From contig JAITXR010000209.1 of assembly GCA_031284665.1 (NCBI GenBank), positions 1 through 5,605 on the forward strand: 5,605 nt of DNA, in the 5' to 3' direction. Both the position numbers and the translations under genes were made by a program. The stretch's first letter is position 1, and every line of letters starts with the position of its first letter. This document shows positions 1-5,423 of this stretch, piece after piece. The stretch is from Paludibacter sp. (GTDB lineage: Bacteria; Bacteroidota; Bacteroidia; Bacteroidales; Paludibacteraceae). The notes beneath the pieces were generated by a model, which worked only from the letters and a program-made list of their open reading frames with translations, was not told where the DNA came from and did not search any database.

Positions 1-147
1 CCCGATTTGTTGATAAAAATTCTACAAAACAACGGTTTCATTATTTTTTGTAATCATTCTATCACAAATTTTCAGGGTATAATCAGAGCCGTAAGGTGCA
101 ATTGACATTACGTAAGCAGAAAACTTTCTGTTTCAAATGAGTTTTTA
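1..147. other. Left edge, no assignable gene
   Basis: No gene can be supported here. Two plus-strand frames are open from the window edge: one stops at 103-105 (34 codons, tail reading GIIRAVRCN) and one stops at 51-53. Either could be the 3' end of a gene convergent with the Lrp regulator. A minus-strand ORF of 28 codons runs from ATG at 108 to TAG at 22 (begins MSIAPYGSDYTLK). None resembles a family I recognise, and all are short enough to arise by chance. A small dyad, CAGAA and TTCTG (117-130), lies just past the lrp stop codon but has no T-tract, so it is a weak terminator at best. Confidence 0.3.
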
Positions 148-657
148 TTAAAGATTTTCAGGGTACTCCTCTTCTGACCAATTTTCGTTTTTCACATCAA
201 AAACCGAGAGTTGTCGTCTGAAAATTTCGTCGAGTGAAATCTGGAAAGTTTCGGTATGAGCAACGCCCGGAATAGGAGTAACTTTTTCGAGAATTAGTTG
301 TAAAAGATGCCTGTTATCTTTTGCATGCATTTTGATAATCATCGAAAATTTTCCGATAGCATAATTACATTCAACTATTTCAGGAATTTTTTTAAGAGCA
401 TCAACTACGTCGTGAAAAAGTTGATTATTAGTAAGAACGATGCCAACATAGGCGCAAGTTTGATAGCCTATTTTATAAGTATCAATCACAAACTCGGAGC
501 CTTTTATAACGCCTAATTCGCGTAATTTCTGAATGCGCTGATGAATGGCTGCTCCTGAAACATTACATTCGCGTGCGACTTCTAAAAAAGGGATACGGGC
601 ATCTACCGATATTAATTTAAGGATGCGTTTGTCTAAGCGGTCAATTTGGTGCTGCAT
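148..657 (-). CDS. Lrp/AsnC-family transcriptional regulator
   Basis: A 169-residue DNA-binding regulator, close to the usual length for the Lrp/AsnC (feast/famine) family. Residues 5-50 form the N-terminal helix-turn-helix: it opens with IDRLDKRILKLI, and the recognition helix lies around SGAAIHQRIQKLRELGVI. Residues 65-145 fit the alpha-beta RAM domain, which in this family drives oligomer assembly and binds amino acids or other small molecules; IGKFSMIIKM and GVAHTETFQISL sit where the ligand-pocket turn and final strand are expected. The acidic tail (ENWSEEEYPENL) is not part of the core fold. The ATG at 657 is the natural start because the helix-turn-helix begins almost at once; there is no Shine-Dalgarno. 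It is probably transcribed alone from its own promoter. The target genes and effector cannot be told from the sequence, so global and local (AsnC-like) roles both remain possible. Confidence 0.93.
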   Translation of the reverse strand: MQHQIDRLDKRILKLISVDARIPFLEVARECNVSGAAIHQRIQKLRELGVIKGSEFVIDTYKIGYQTCAYVGIVLTNNQLFHDVVDALKKIPEIVECNYAIGKFSMIIKMHAKDNRHLLQLILEKVTPIPGVAHTETFQISLDEIFRRQLSVFDVKNENWSEEEYPENL

Positions 658-699
658 AACAATTGTGTTTTTTTTGTATATTATTATATTAGTTTATTA

Positions 700-729
700 C
701 AAAAGTATAAATAATTTTAATTATTACAA
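700..729 (-). promoter_or_regulatory. Bacteroidota-type promoter of the Lrp-family gene
   Basis: Read on the minus strand, TACTTTTG (707 to 700) matches the TAnnTTTG -7 consensus exactly. A TTG (729 to 727) lies 19 bases upstream, the right place for the -33 element. The -7 element ends 42 bases before the ATG. The spacer holds an AT-rich palindrome, arms AATAATT and AATTATT (710-725), which could be an autoregulatory site for the Lrp protein, although such palindromes are common by chance in DNA this rich in A and T. Confidence 0.6.
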
Positions 730-797
730 TATTTTCTCAAACAATTTGTAATTTTTTTTCAAATTAATTGCATTTATTAAAAATTTAAACGTAAAAA

Positions 798-1316
798 TTA
801 CAAATTTAACAAACCTTCGGGGAGTTGCATCGTTATTTTGCGTGCGTCGTAATCGATGCTGATTATCAAGTCCTCGTTGATTGGAATGTATATTTCGCCA
901 TTTTCGCTTTCGATAACAAAAAGTGGATTAGCAGTTGATGTATCAACATCGGAAATAATAAGTTTTTCGTTCGACGGCTCGGTAATTACGTGAAAACCAA
1001 TGAAATAATCAAGTGGTTTTTCAATTTTTCCATTCATAATTCCCAATTCTTTTGGTAAAAAAACCTCCGCACCTAAAAATGTACGTGCCTGCTGTTCGTT
1101 GTCAACTCCGTCAAATTTCACAAAACCTGTGCTGGATGTTTTTTCCCGTATCGATTCTATATAAAATGGTACAAAAATTCCATCGCGCATTATGACCAGA
1201 AATTCTATTTGCTCATTTTCGAACACATCGAACGAAAATGAATACAACAATTCGCCGTGTAAACCGTGCGACTTGCCGAGTAATCCAATATAAATCAGGT
1301 CGTTTGCTGAAATCAT
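798..1316 (-). CDS. rimM: Ribosome maturation factor RimM
   Basis: A 172-residue protein, the usual RimM length. RimM binds ribosomal protein S19 and helps fold the 3' (head) domain of 16S rRNA during assembly of the 30S subunit in the cytoplasm. Residues 1-90 are the RimM N-terminal beta-barrel, with the family signature GLLGKSHGLHGELL at 11-24 and a conserved stretch around DGVDNEQQARTFLGAEVFLP (69-88). Residues 100-172 are the PRC-barrel domain, ending in the family pattern of a short IP motif, an IDYD turn and LPEGLL near the C-terminus. The ATG at 1316 places the signature at the normal distance from the N-terminus. In many bacteria rimM sits in an operon with rpsP and trmD; here neither is adjacent, and the gene has about 320 bases of non-coding DNA upstream, so it probably has its own promoter. 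No clear terminator separates it from the Lrp gene 140 bases downstream. Confidence 0.95.
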   Translation of the reverse strand: MISANDLIYIGLLGKSHGLHGELLYSFSFDVFENEQIEFLVIMRDGIFVPFYIESIREKTSSTGFVKFDGVDNEQQARTFLGAEVFLPKELGIMNGKIEKPLDYFIGFHVITEPSNEKLIISDVDTSTANPLFVIESENGEIYIPINEDLIISIDYDARKITMQLPEGLLNL

Positions 1317-1360
1317 AAATCAAATATTTATCATATTATATATAATTTGTCGAAAATTTA

Positions 1361-1368
1361 CAAAATTA
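1361..1368 (-). promoter_or_regulatory. Possible -7 element of rimM
   Basis: TAATTTTG on the minus strand (1368 to 1361) fits the TAnnTTTG consensus and ends 44 bases before the rimM ATG. No TTG is found at the usual 17-23 base spacing; the nearest is 26 bases upstream (1395-1397). The call therefore rests on the -7 match and position only. Confidence 0.35.
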
Positions 1369-1577
1369 TTTTGCCTAACCCTATTCGAGTTTTTCAATCC
1401 ACCATAAGCGAATAATTTTATAACCACAAAGCAGATAAAGTTACTCGAAGTTTTTATTTTCAACTTTCAATTATCCATTAATTAAATTTATTTCCGCCTG
1501 CAAAATTAGCAAATAAATTCAAAAATCTTGCTTAAATAACAAAAGCTCTAAAAAATATTATTATATTTGTTTTTTTT

Positions 1578-1649
1578 ATTAACCATAAAGTTTTTCGGCG
1601 CAACACTAAGAAAATGACTTTGTGTAATTTAGCTTACGTTGTGGTTAAT
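1578..1649. repeat. 72-base imperfect palindromic element
   Basis: The outer arms ATTAACCA (1578-1585) and TGGTTAAT (1642-1649) are exact inverted complements. An inner stem, ACACTAAG (1603-1610) with CTTTGTGT (1618-1625), has one T-T mismatch and a 7-base loop. The outer and inner stems share almost the same centre (1613.5 and 1614), so this is one nested structure rather than two chance matches. The style (TTAACCA, CACTAAG, CTTTGTG, GTGGTTAA) recalls degenerate intergenic palindromes that I associate with Bacteroidota genomes; that link is from memory. It lies 37 bases before the ATG of the downstream gene and would fall in its leader RNA if transcription starts near 1575. Confidence 0.6.
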
Positions 1650-1686
1650 TGTTCGCTTTTTCTCACACTTAAATTTAATTTATATT

Positions 1687-2886
1687 ATGAAAACCAAAAT
1701 TATTTTAGTCCTGTTTCTTTTTTGCTCAATCAATGTTTCTTTTGCTAAATCGTTGAAAATCAACGTTCAAAATCCAAATTCTGTTTTAGTAACAAATGCT
1801 CCGGTAGTTGTAAAGTTGAGCAGTCTTACTTCGTTGAAAAACAATCAATTATCTCAACTTGCAGTTTACTTGAATGGTAAACAAATCAGCAGTCAATTAG
1901 ACGACCTTAATGGCGACGGCACTCCCGACGAATTGGTTTTTTTGGTTGATTTGGCAGCGGGCGAGAAAAAAAGCATTGTTCTAAAAACTATTTCCGAAAA
2001 AAATCGCATTAAATTCCCTCGCGAAGTGTATGCCGACCTTATTATTAAAGAAAAGGATGGCACGCGCAAGTTTGTAAGCGAAGCCTCGTCCGACAAAAAT
2101 GATATGTACAACCGTATGCATCATCACGGCATTGCTTTTGAATCTGCGTTGATTGCGTACCGAATTTATTTCGATAATAAAAGTACTATCGATGTCTATG
2201 GCAAACGCAAAGCGCAGTTGGAAGTGGAAACTACCGGCTGGTATCCTAACGACGAGCAGTTAAAAAACGGCTATGGAGACGATATTTTGCTTGTAAATTC
2301 GTGGGTTGGAGTTGGTACTGTAAAGGGTTTCGACGGGGCAAAAACACTGCACGTTGAAAATTTCGACCGTCGTACGCAACGCATTGTATCACAGGGAAAT
2401 ATCCGCACAGTATCGGAAATTGACGTGCAGGGCTGGCAATACGAAGGCAAAAAAATTGACCTGAAAGTACGATATATAATGTATGCCCGCCATCGCGACG
2501 CATTATGCGAAATTTCGGCTAACGCAGATATTGATAATTTGACCACAGGAGTGCAGCAAATAGGCGGCGGCGAGTTGCTGAAAGATAATAATTTAGTTGG
2601 CTCGTGGGGCAGTTGGTATCCGCAGGGCGACACGGTGAAGTACAAAAAAGAAACAGCCGGTTTGGGCGTATATGTTCCAAATCAGGATGTTAGCACAAAA
2701 ATATATCCAATATTAAGCGGTGTGGATAATTTAGTGGTTTTTCCGGTAAAGAAAAATACAACTTTTTCGTTTTATCTTACAAGCGTTTCGGCAAAAGAAG
2801 AATTTTGCCCGATAAAATCAGCCAACGATTTTTTTGAATACCTTAAAACTTGGCAGCAATCGCTAAAACCAATAGAGGTTAAATAA
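1687..2886 (+). CDS. Secreted DUF4861-like protein
   Basis: A 399-residue exported protein that I place in the DUF4861 family from its overall pattern, especially YNRMHHHGIAFESALIAYRI (141-160) followed by YFDNKSTIDVYGK. The ATG at 1687 is preferred over an in-frame TTG at 1639 because it begins a clean Sec signal peptide (MKTKIILVLFLFCSINVSFA, cleavage probably after A20), while the TTG lies inside a palindromic repeat. The Cys at 13 does not sit in a proper lipobox, so a soluble periplasmic or secreted product is likelier than a lipoprotein. Residues 72-82 (DDLNGDGTPDE) look like a calcium-binding EF-hand or dockerin-type loop. The remainder seems beta-rich and has no membrane segment. Family members in Bacteroidota are often found near carbohydrate-degrading enzymes, but no such gene, SusC or SusD is seen here. 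The biochemical activity is unknown, and I assign none. Confidence 0.8.
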   Translation: MKTKIILVLFLFCSINVSFAKSLKINVQNPNSVLVTNAPVVVKLSSLTSLKNNQLSQLAVYLNGKQISSQLDDLNGDGTPDELVFLVDLAAGEKKSIVLKTISEKNRIKFPREVYADLIIKEKDGTRKFVSEASSDKNDMYNRMHHHGIAFESALIAYRIYFDNKSTIDVYGKRKAQLEVETTGWYPNDEQLKNGYGDDILLVNSWVGVGTVKGFDGAKTLHVENFDRRTQRIVSQGNIRTVSEIDVQGWQYEGKKIDLKVRYIMYARHRDALCEISANADIDNLTTGVQQIGGGELLKDNNLVGSWGSWYPQGDTVKYKKETAGLGVYVPNQDVSTKIYPILSGVDNLVVFPVKKNTTFSFYLTSVSAKEEFCPIKSANDFFEYLKTWQQSLKPIEVK

Positions 2887-2917
2887 TGATTAATTGTTAA
2901 TGGTTAATGGTTAATCA
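2883..2917. repeat. Short heptamer array at the gene end
   Basis: Four contiguous 7-base units follow the stop codon: TTAATTG (2890-2896), TTAATGG (2897-2903), TTAATGG (2904-2910) and TTAATCA (2911-2917). A preceding degenerate unit, ATAATGA (2883-2889), overlaps the stop codon itself. The period is exactly seven throughout. Confidence 0.7.
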
Positions 2918-2919
2918 AG

Positions 2920-2943
2920 AAAAGTCCGTTCGGGCAGTTTTTT
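2920..2943 (+). terminator. Possible intrinsic terminator of the DUF4861-like gene
   Basis: GTCC (2924-2927), a GTTC loop, and GGGC (2932-2935) form a short stem with one G-U pair, followed by AG and six Ts (2938-2943). Upstream As can extend the stem by pairing with the T-tract. It lies about 40 bases past the stop codon, a sensible place. The GC core is only four pairs, so termination may be partial. Confidence 0.4.
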
Positions 2944-2965
2944 AATCTTTGCTTGAGAGTAACAA

Positions 2966-3010
2966 GACACGGATTGCAAGACTTGTACCGACGTGTCGGT
3001 ATCCGCGCCA
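2966..3010. repeat. GC-rich dyad of unknown origin
   Basis: TACCGAC (2986-2992) and GTCGGTA (2995-3001) are exact inverted complements separated by two bases. CGGAT (2970-2974) and ATCCG (3001-3005) form a second, wider pairing around them that would share A3001, so the two stems compete. The stretch is clearly richer in G and C than the flanking DNA. It may be a remnant of a dispersed repeat; no function is assigned. Confidence 0.4.
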
Positions 3011-3127
3011 TCGGAAAAACAATACTGACAGTTTACATATTTTAATTTGCGAATGAGCTAATAATCAAGAAAATCCTTTAATCTTGTTAATCCTGATTCA
3101 GACAAAAATCTGCAATTAACTTTATTT

Positions 3128-3174
3128 AACACTATTTTTTCACTCCAATTGTTGCGGGGTAAAAAAATAGTGTT
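3128..3174. repeat. 47-base inverted repeat over the tetR promoter
   Basis: Arms AACACTATTTTTT (3128-3140) and AAAAAATAGTGTT (3162-3174) are exact inverted complements of 13 bases. After one mismatch (C3141 against A3161), an inner stem ACTCC (3142-3146) with GGGGT (3156-3160) continues in the same register, leaving a 9-base loop. The whole is one 18-pair hairpin. The right arm ends directly against the -7 element of the tetR promoter, and the loop and inner stem cover its -33 TTG. It could be a binding site for a regulator, a terminator guarding against upstream transcription (weak, because the T-run lies inside the stem), or a small mobile-element remnant. Confidence 0.65.
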
Positions 3175-3182
3175 TACATTTG
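3152..3182 (+). promoter_or_regulatory. Bacteroidota-type promoter of the tetR-tolC-hlyD cluster
   Basis: TACATTTG at 3175-3182 matches the TAnnTTTG -7 consensus exactly, and a TTG at 3152-3154 lies 20 bases upstream, the expected -33 spacing. Transcription would start near 3187-3190, giving a leader of nearly 60 bases before the tetR ATG. No comparable promoter appears between tetR and tolC or between tolC and the hlyD-like gene, so this one probably drives the cluster. Confidence 0.65.
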
Positions 3183-3186
3183 TCCC

Positions 3187-3210
3187 TAATTTAATAGCAC
3201 TATTAAATTA
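3187..3210. promoter_or_regulatory. Candidate TetR operator palindrome
   Basis: Two exact 11-base inverted arms, TAATTTAATAG (3187-3197) and CTATTAAATTA (3200-3210), flank a 2-base centre. The site begins five bases after the -7 element, over the expected transcription start, and ends 36 bases before the tetR ATG. TetR-family dimers bind palindromes of this size, usually at their own promoter, and block RNA polymerase. The inner CTATT/AATAG half-site also occurs in both arms of the hairpin just upstream. Binding is inferred from position and symmetry. Confidence 0.55.
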
Positions 3211-3246
3211 ATCAATTAAATATCATAATTAAATAATCTAATTAAT

Positions 3247-3879
3247 ATGAGTGAACATAATAAAACAATGGAAGAAACAATATTCGAAAATGCCGAACGC
3301 TTATTTTTTGAAAAGGGTTTTGCGCTCACTTCGACTGTCGAAATTGCACAAGCATCAGGTTGTAATCAGGCGTTAGTGCATTATTATTTTCGCACAAAAG
3401 AGAATTTGTTTAACACCATTTTTGAGAAAAAATTCAAGCAGTTTTTCCAATATACTTTTGATTTATACACTCAAACTGAATTTACTTTTGCCGAAAAATT
3501 AGAAAATCTTATTCGTTCGCACTTCAATTTGATTGTTAAGATGCCTCGATTACCGTATTTAATTATATCCGAATTTACTCGCGCGCCGGAACGCCTGAAA
3601 GCCCTGCGCGAAAAATTGGGCGACAGTTTAGGACAAATGTTTCTTGCATTAGAAAAAGAGTTGCAAGCCGAAGTTGAAGCCGGACGTGTACGCCCAATAA
3701 GTGCTTTTGATTTGCTGATTTCTATTGTTTCCTTAAATATTACGCTTTTTGTCTTGCTGCCAATAGGAACTCAACTGCTCGACCTTGATGAACAAAAAGT
3801 GCAACAATTGCTCGAACATCGCCGCGAAGAACACGTTAGTTTTGTGCTTAATTCTATTTTAATTCAGAAAGCCCCCTAA
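3247..3879 (+). CDS. TetR/AcrR-family transcriptional regulator
   Basis: A 210-residue all-helical regulator of standard TetR length. Residues 8-55 are the N-terminal DNA-binding domain: AERLFFEKGF (16-25), then TSTVEIAQASGCNQALVHYY (28-47) as the helix-turn-helix, ending with YFRTKENLF, the family hallmark. Residues 60-205 form the variable ligand-binding and dimerisation domain, whose inducer cannot be predicted. The ATG at 3247 is taken as the start; an in-frame ATG at 3268 is possible and would remove seven residues outside the fold. No Shine-Dalgarno is visible. It lies 185 bases upstream of the TolC-like gene, same strand, and probably represses its own promoter and the export genes through the palindrome at 3187-3210. 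The last residues (KAP) and the stop codon are encoded by a C/G-tract inverted repeat, so the native C-terminus may have been altered by that sequence. Confidence 0.93.
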   Translation: MSEHNKTMEETIFENAERLFFEKGFALTSTVEIAQASGCNQALVHYYFRTKENLFNTIFEKKFKQFFQYTFDLYTQTEFTFAEKLENLIRSHFNLIVKMPRLPYLIISEFTRAPERLKALREKLGDSLGQMFLALEKELQAEVEAGRVRPISAFDLLISIVSLNITLFVLLPIGTQLLDLDEQKVQQLLEHRREEHVSFVLNSILIQKAP

Positions 3880-3897
3880 ATCCCCACGGGGGACTTT
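3868..3897. repeat. C/G-tract inverted repeat over the tetR stop codon
   Basis: AAAG plus five Cs (3868-3876) can pair with five Gs and CTTT (3888-3897), with one bulged A at 3893 and a loop of 11 bases. The TAA stop of tetR (3877-3879) is in the loop. An alternative smaller pairing uses CCCC at 3882-3885. With only three Ts after the stem's G-run, and those inside the pairing, it is not a convincing intrinsic terminator, though it could weaken transcription into tolC. CCCCCTAAATCCCC-type sequences are familiar to me as dispersed intergenic repeats; that is recollection, not a search. Confidence 0.55.
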
Positions 3898-3912
3898 AAA
3901 CACCATATTATC

Positions 3913-4041
3913 AAGTAGCAAGTAGCAAGAATTAAGTATCAAGGGTTTGAGTATTGAGTAGCAAGTAGCAAGAATTAAGTATCAAGTGCTAAATATCAAA
4001 TGCCAATATCTAAGGTCTAACAATCTAACAGTCTCATATCT
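3913..4041. repeat. Degenerate heptamer tandem array
   Basis: About eighteen 7-base units run head to tail, with three 8-base slips (3948-3955, 4019-4026, 4027-4034). Units drift from AAGTAGC, AAGAATT and AAGTATC on the left to AAATATC, AATATCT and AAGGTCT on the right. Within it a 30-base block (3914-3943) is repeated exactly at 3957-3986, an offset of 43 bases, indicating a recent duplication. The array fills nearly the whole gap between tetR and tolC and ends 23 bases before the tolC ATG. It contains no TAnnTTTG match and no long ORF. Confidence 0.8.
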
Positions 4042-4064
4042 AAAATTTTACATCTCAATTTTTT

Positions 4065-5348
4065 ATGAAACAACTAATTTTTCTGACATATTTTTTTATT
4101 TTGCTGCCAATCAGTCTGTTGGCGCAAATTTCGATTGACGAATGTTATCAAAAAACGCTTGCCAATTATCCGCAAGTTAAGCAGTATGATTTGATTGAGC
4201 GAACGGCGAATTATAATTTGTCGAATGTTGCCAAGGCGTATTTGCCGCAGATTTCGCTGTCGGGGCGCGCCACATACCAATCGGATGTAACCGAAATTCC
4301 GCTCGATTTTTCGCAGTTGCAGGCTCTCGGATTAAATATTCCGGAAATTCCGACACCCAACAAAGACCAGTATCAGGTAGTTCTTGATGTAAATCAGACA
4401 ATTTGGGATGGTGGTATTGCCTCTGCGCAACGGCGCGGAACGCGGGCTGCGAGTGAGGTGGAAAAGCAAAAATTGGAAGTGGATTTGTATGCGCTCAAAG
4501 AACGGATAAATCAACTTTTTTTCGGAATTTTGATGCTAAATGAGCAGTTGGCACAAAATGATATTTTACAAAACGAATTGAATATCAATTACAAACGAAT
4601 ATCTGCCTATATCGAAAATGGCATTGCTAATCGTTCGGATTTAGACGCTGTGCGAATTGAACAAATCAACGCTCGGCAACAAAAAACACAAATTGAGGCA
4701 GCGCGAAAATCGTATTTACAAATGCTCTCGGCATTTACAAACGAAAAAATCGATGAAAATACGGCGTTGCAAAAACCGGTATTGCCTGCAACTGAAATTT
4801 CGCATACAATCGCCCGTCCGGAAATTAAACTTTTCGACGCACAAACGCAAATGTTTGACAGTCAGCGAAGTGCAATTCTTGCCGGCGCAATGCCGCGTTT
4901 TGGACTTTTTGCACAAGGCGGTTACGGAAATCCGGGACTAAATATGCTGAACGACAAATTTGATTTTTATTACATCGCAGGAATTCGTATGAGTTGGAAT
5001 TTCAGTGCGTTATATACGCAAAAAAACGATTTGAACAAAATTGTATTGAACAAAAAAAATGTAGATGTGCAGCGCGAAACATTTTTATTTAACAATAATT
5101 TGCAAAATCGGCAGCAGCAAAACGAAATTGCACGTTTGAAAGAATTAATCAAAAACGATGATGAATTAATTTCGTTACGGCAAAATATTAAAAAATCGGC
5201 GGAGGCAAAAGTTGCAAATGGCACAATGACTGTCAGCGATTTGCTGCGCGCAATTAATGCCGAAAATCTGGCGCGGCAGACAAAATCGCTCAACGAAATT
5301 AAATTGTATTTGGCTGTGTATCAGAATAAAATCACAAATGGAGAGTGA
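4065..5348 (+). CDS. TolC-family outer-membrane efflux channel
   Basis: A 427-residue protein, the usual size for outer-membrane efflux proteins. The trimer forms a beta-barrel in the outer membrane and a long alpha-helical tunnel into the periplasm, giving the exit duct of a tripartite exporter. A signal peptide (MKQLIFLTYFFILLPISLLA, cleavage probably before Q21) opens the protein. Two family repeats follow. Residues 24-225 contain the helix pair with NYPQVKQYDL and AYLPQISLSG, then a membrane strand (YQVVLDVNQTIWDGG, 103-117) and long helices up to LSAF. Residues 250-425 contain RPEIKLFDAQTQM, the matching MPRFGLFAQGGYG and AGIRMSWNF strands, and the closing helices ending VANGTMTVSDLLRAINAENL. 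The N-terminus has no lipobox Cys, so unlike many OprM-type channels it is not lipid-anchored. It starts 185 bases after tetR and is followed 75 bases later by the adaptor gene. Confidence 0.94.
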   Translation: MKQLIFLTYFFILLPISLLAQISIDECYQKTLANYPQVKQYDLIERTANYNLSNVAKAYLPQISLSGRATYQSDVTEIPLDFSQLQALGLNIPEIPTPNKDQYQVVLDVNQTIWDGGIASAQRRGTRAASEVEKQKLEVDLYALKERINQLFFGILMLNEQLAQNDILQNELNINYKRISAYIENGIANRSDLDAVRIEQINARQQKTQIEAARKSYLQMLSAFTNEKIDENTALQKPVLPATEISHTIARPEIKLFDAQTQMFDSQRSAILAGAMPRFGLFAQGGYGNPGLNMLNDKFDFYYIAGIRMSWNFSALYTQKNDLNKIVLNKKNVDVQRETFLFNNNLQNRQQQNEIARLKELIKNDDELISLRQNIKKSAEAKVANGTMTVSDLLRAINAENLARQTKSLNEIKLYLAVYQNKITNGE

Positions 5349-5423
5349 TGTCAATTACAAATTACTTAACTCGCTAAAAACAAATGAATTATTAAAACTA
5401 AATCAAAAAAAAATTATTATTAT

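Larger units (their letters stand above)
1317..1686. other. Divergent intergenic region, rimM to DUF4861-like gene
   Basis: About 370 bases with no supportable gene. It should hold both divergent promoters. TATATTTG at 1562-1569 fits the plus-strand -7 consensus for the DUF4861-like gene but lies 117 bases before its ATG and lacks a well-spaced -33 TTG, so this promoter is uncertain. The stretch also contains the 72-base palindrome at 1578-1649 and an isolated copy of that element's left end (TAACCACAAAG, 1421-1431). Confidence 0.6.
2887..3246. other. Long intergenic region before tetR
   Basis: This 360-base stretch has no supportable gene. In order it holds the heptamer array, a possible terminator, a GC-rich dyad (2966-3010), loosely repeated TAATC phrases (3062-3092, roughly every 9 to 17 bases), the 47-base hairpin at 3128-3174, the tetR promoter at 3152-3182 and the 24-base palindrome at 3187-3210. 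The mix of GC-rich and AT-rich pieces suggests a patchwork of repeat remnants upstream and a functional control region in the last 120 bases. Confidence 0.6.

Noticed and set aside
68..165. Exact 12-base direct repeat (ATTTTCAGGGTA at 68-79 and 154-165)
   Set aside because: Only two short copies, one of them within the lrp coding end; no flanking mobile gene or further copies, so chance is a sufficient explanation.
1335..1346. 12-base palindrome ATTATATATAAT before rimM
   Set aside because: Made only of A and T in very AT-rich DNA, so expected by chance; no supporting position or neighbouring motif.
1639..1686. Upstream TTG start adding 16 residues to the DUF4861-like protein
   Set aside because: It would bury the signal peptide behind an extra stretch and begins inside a palindromic repeat; the ATG at 1687 gives a clean signal peptide at once.
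2246..2645. Overlapping minus-strand ORFs of 85 and 124 codons
   Set aside because: They lie wholly inside the DUF4861-like gene in opposing frames, show no domain pattern, and are best explained as shadows of its coding sequence.
3913..4041. CRISPR array reading of the repeats
   Set aside because: The units are contiguous 7-mers without unique spacers, and the only long duplicate occurs twice, so the pattern is a tandem repeat and not a CRISPR.
4657..4941. Plus-strand 94-codon ORF inside the TolC-like gene
   Set aside because: Lys/Arg-rich product with no recognisable motif, in a different frame of a clearly coding gene; treated as a frame shadow.
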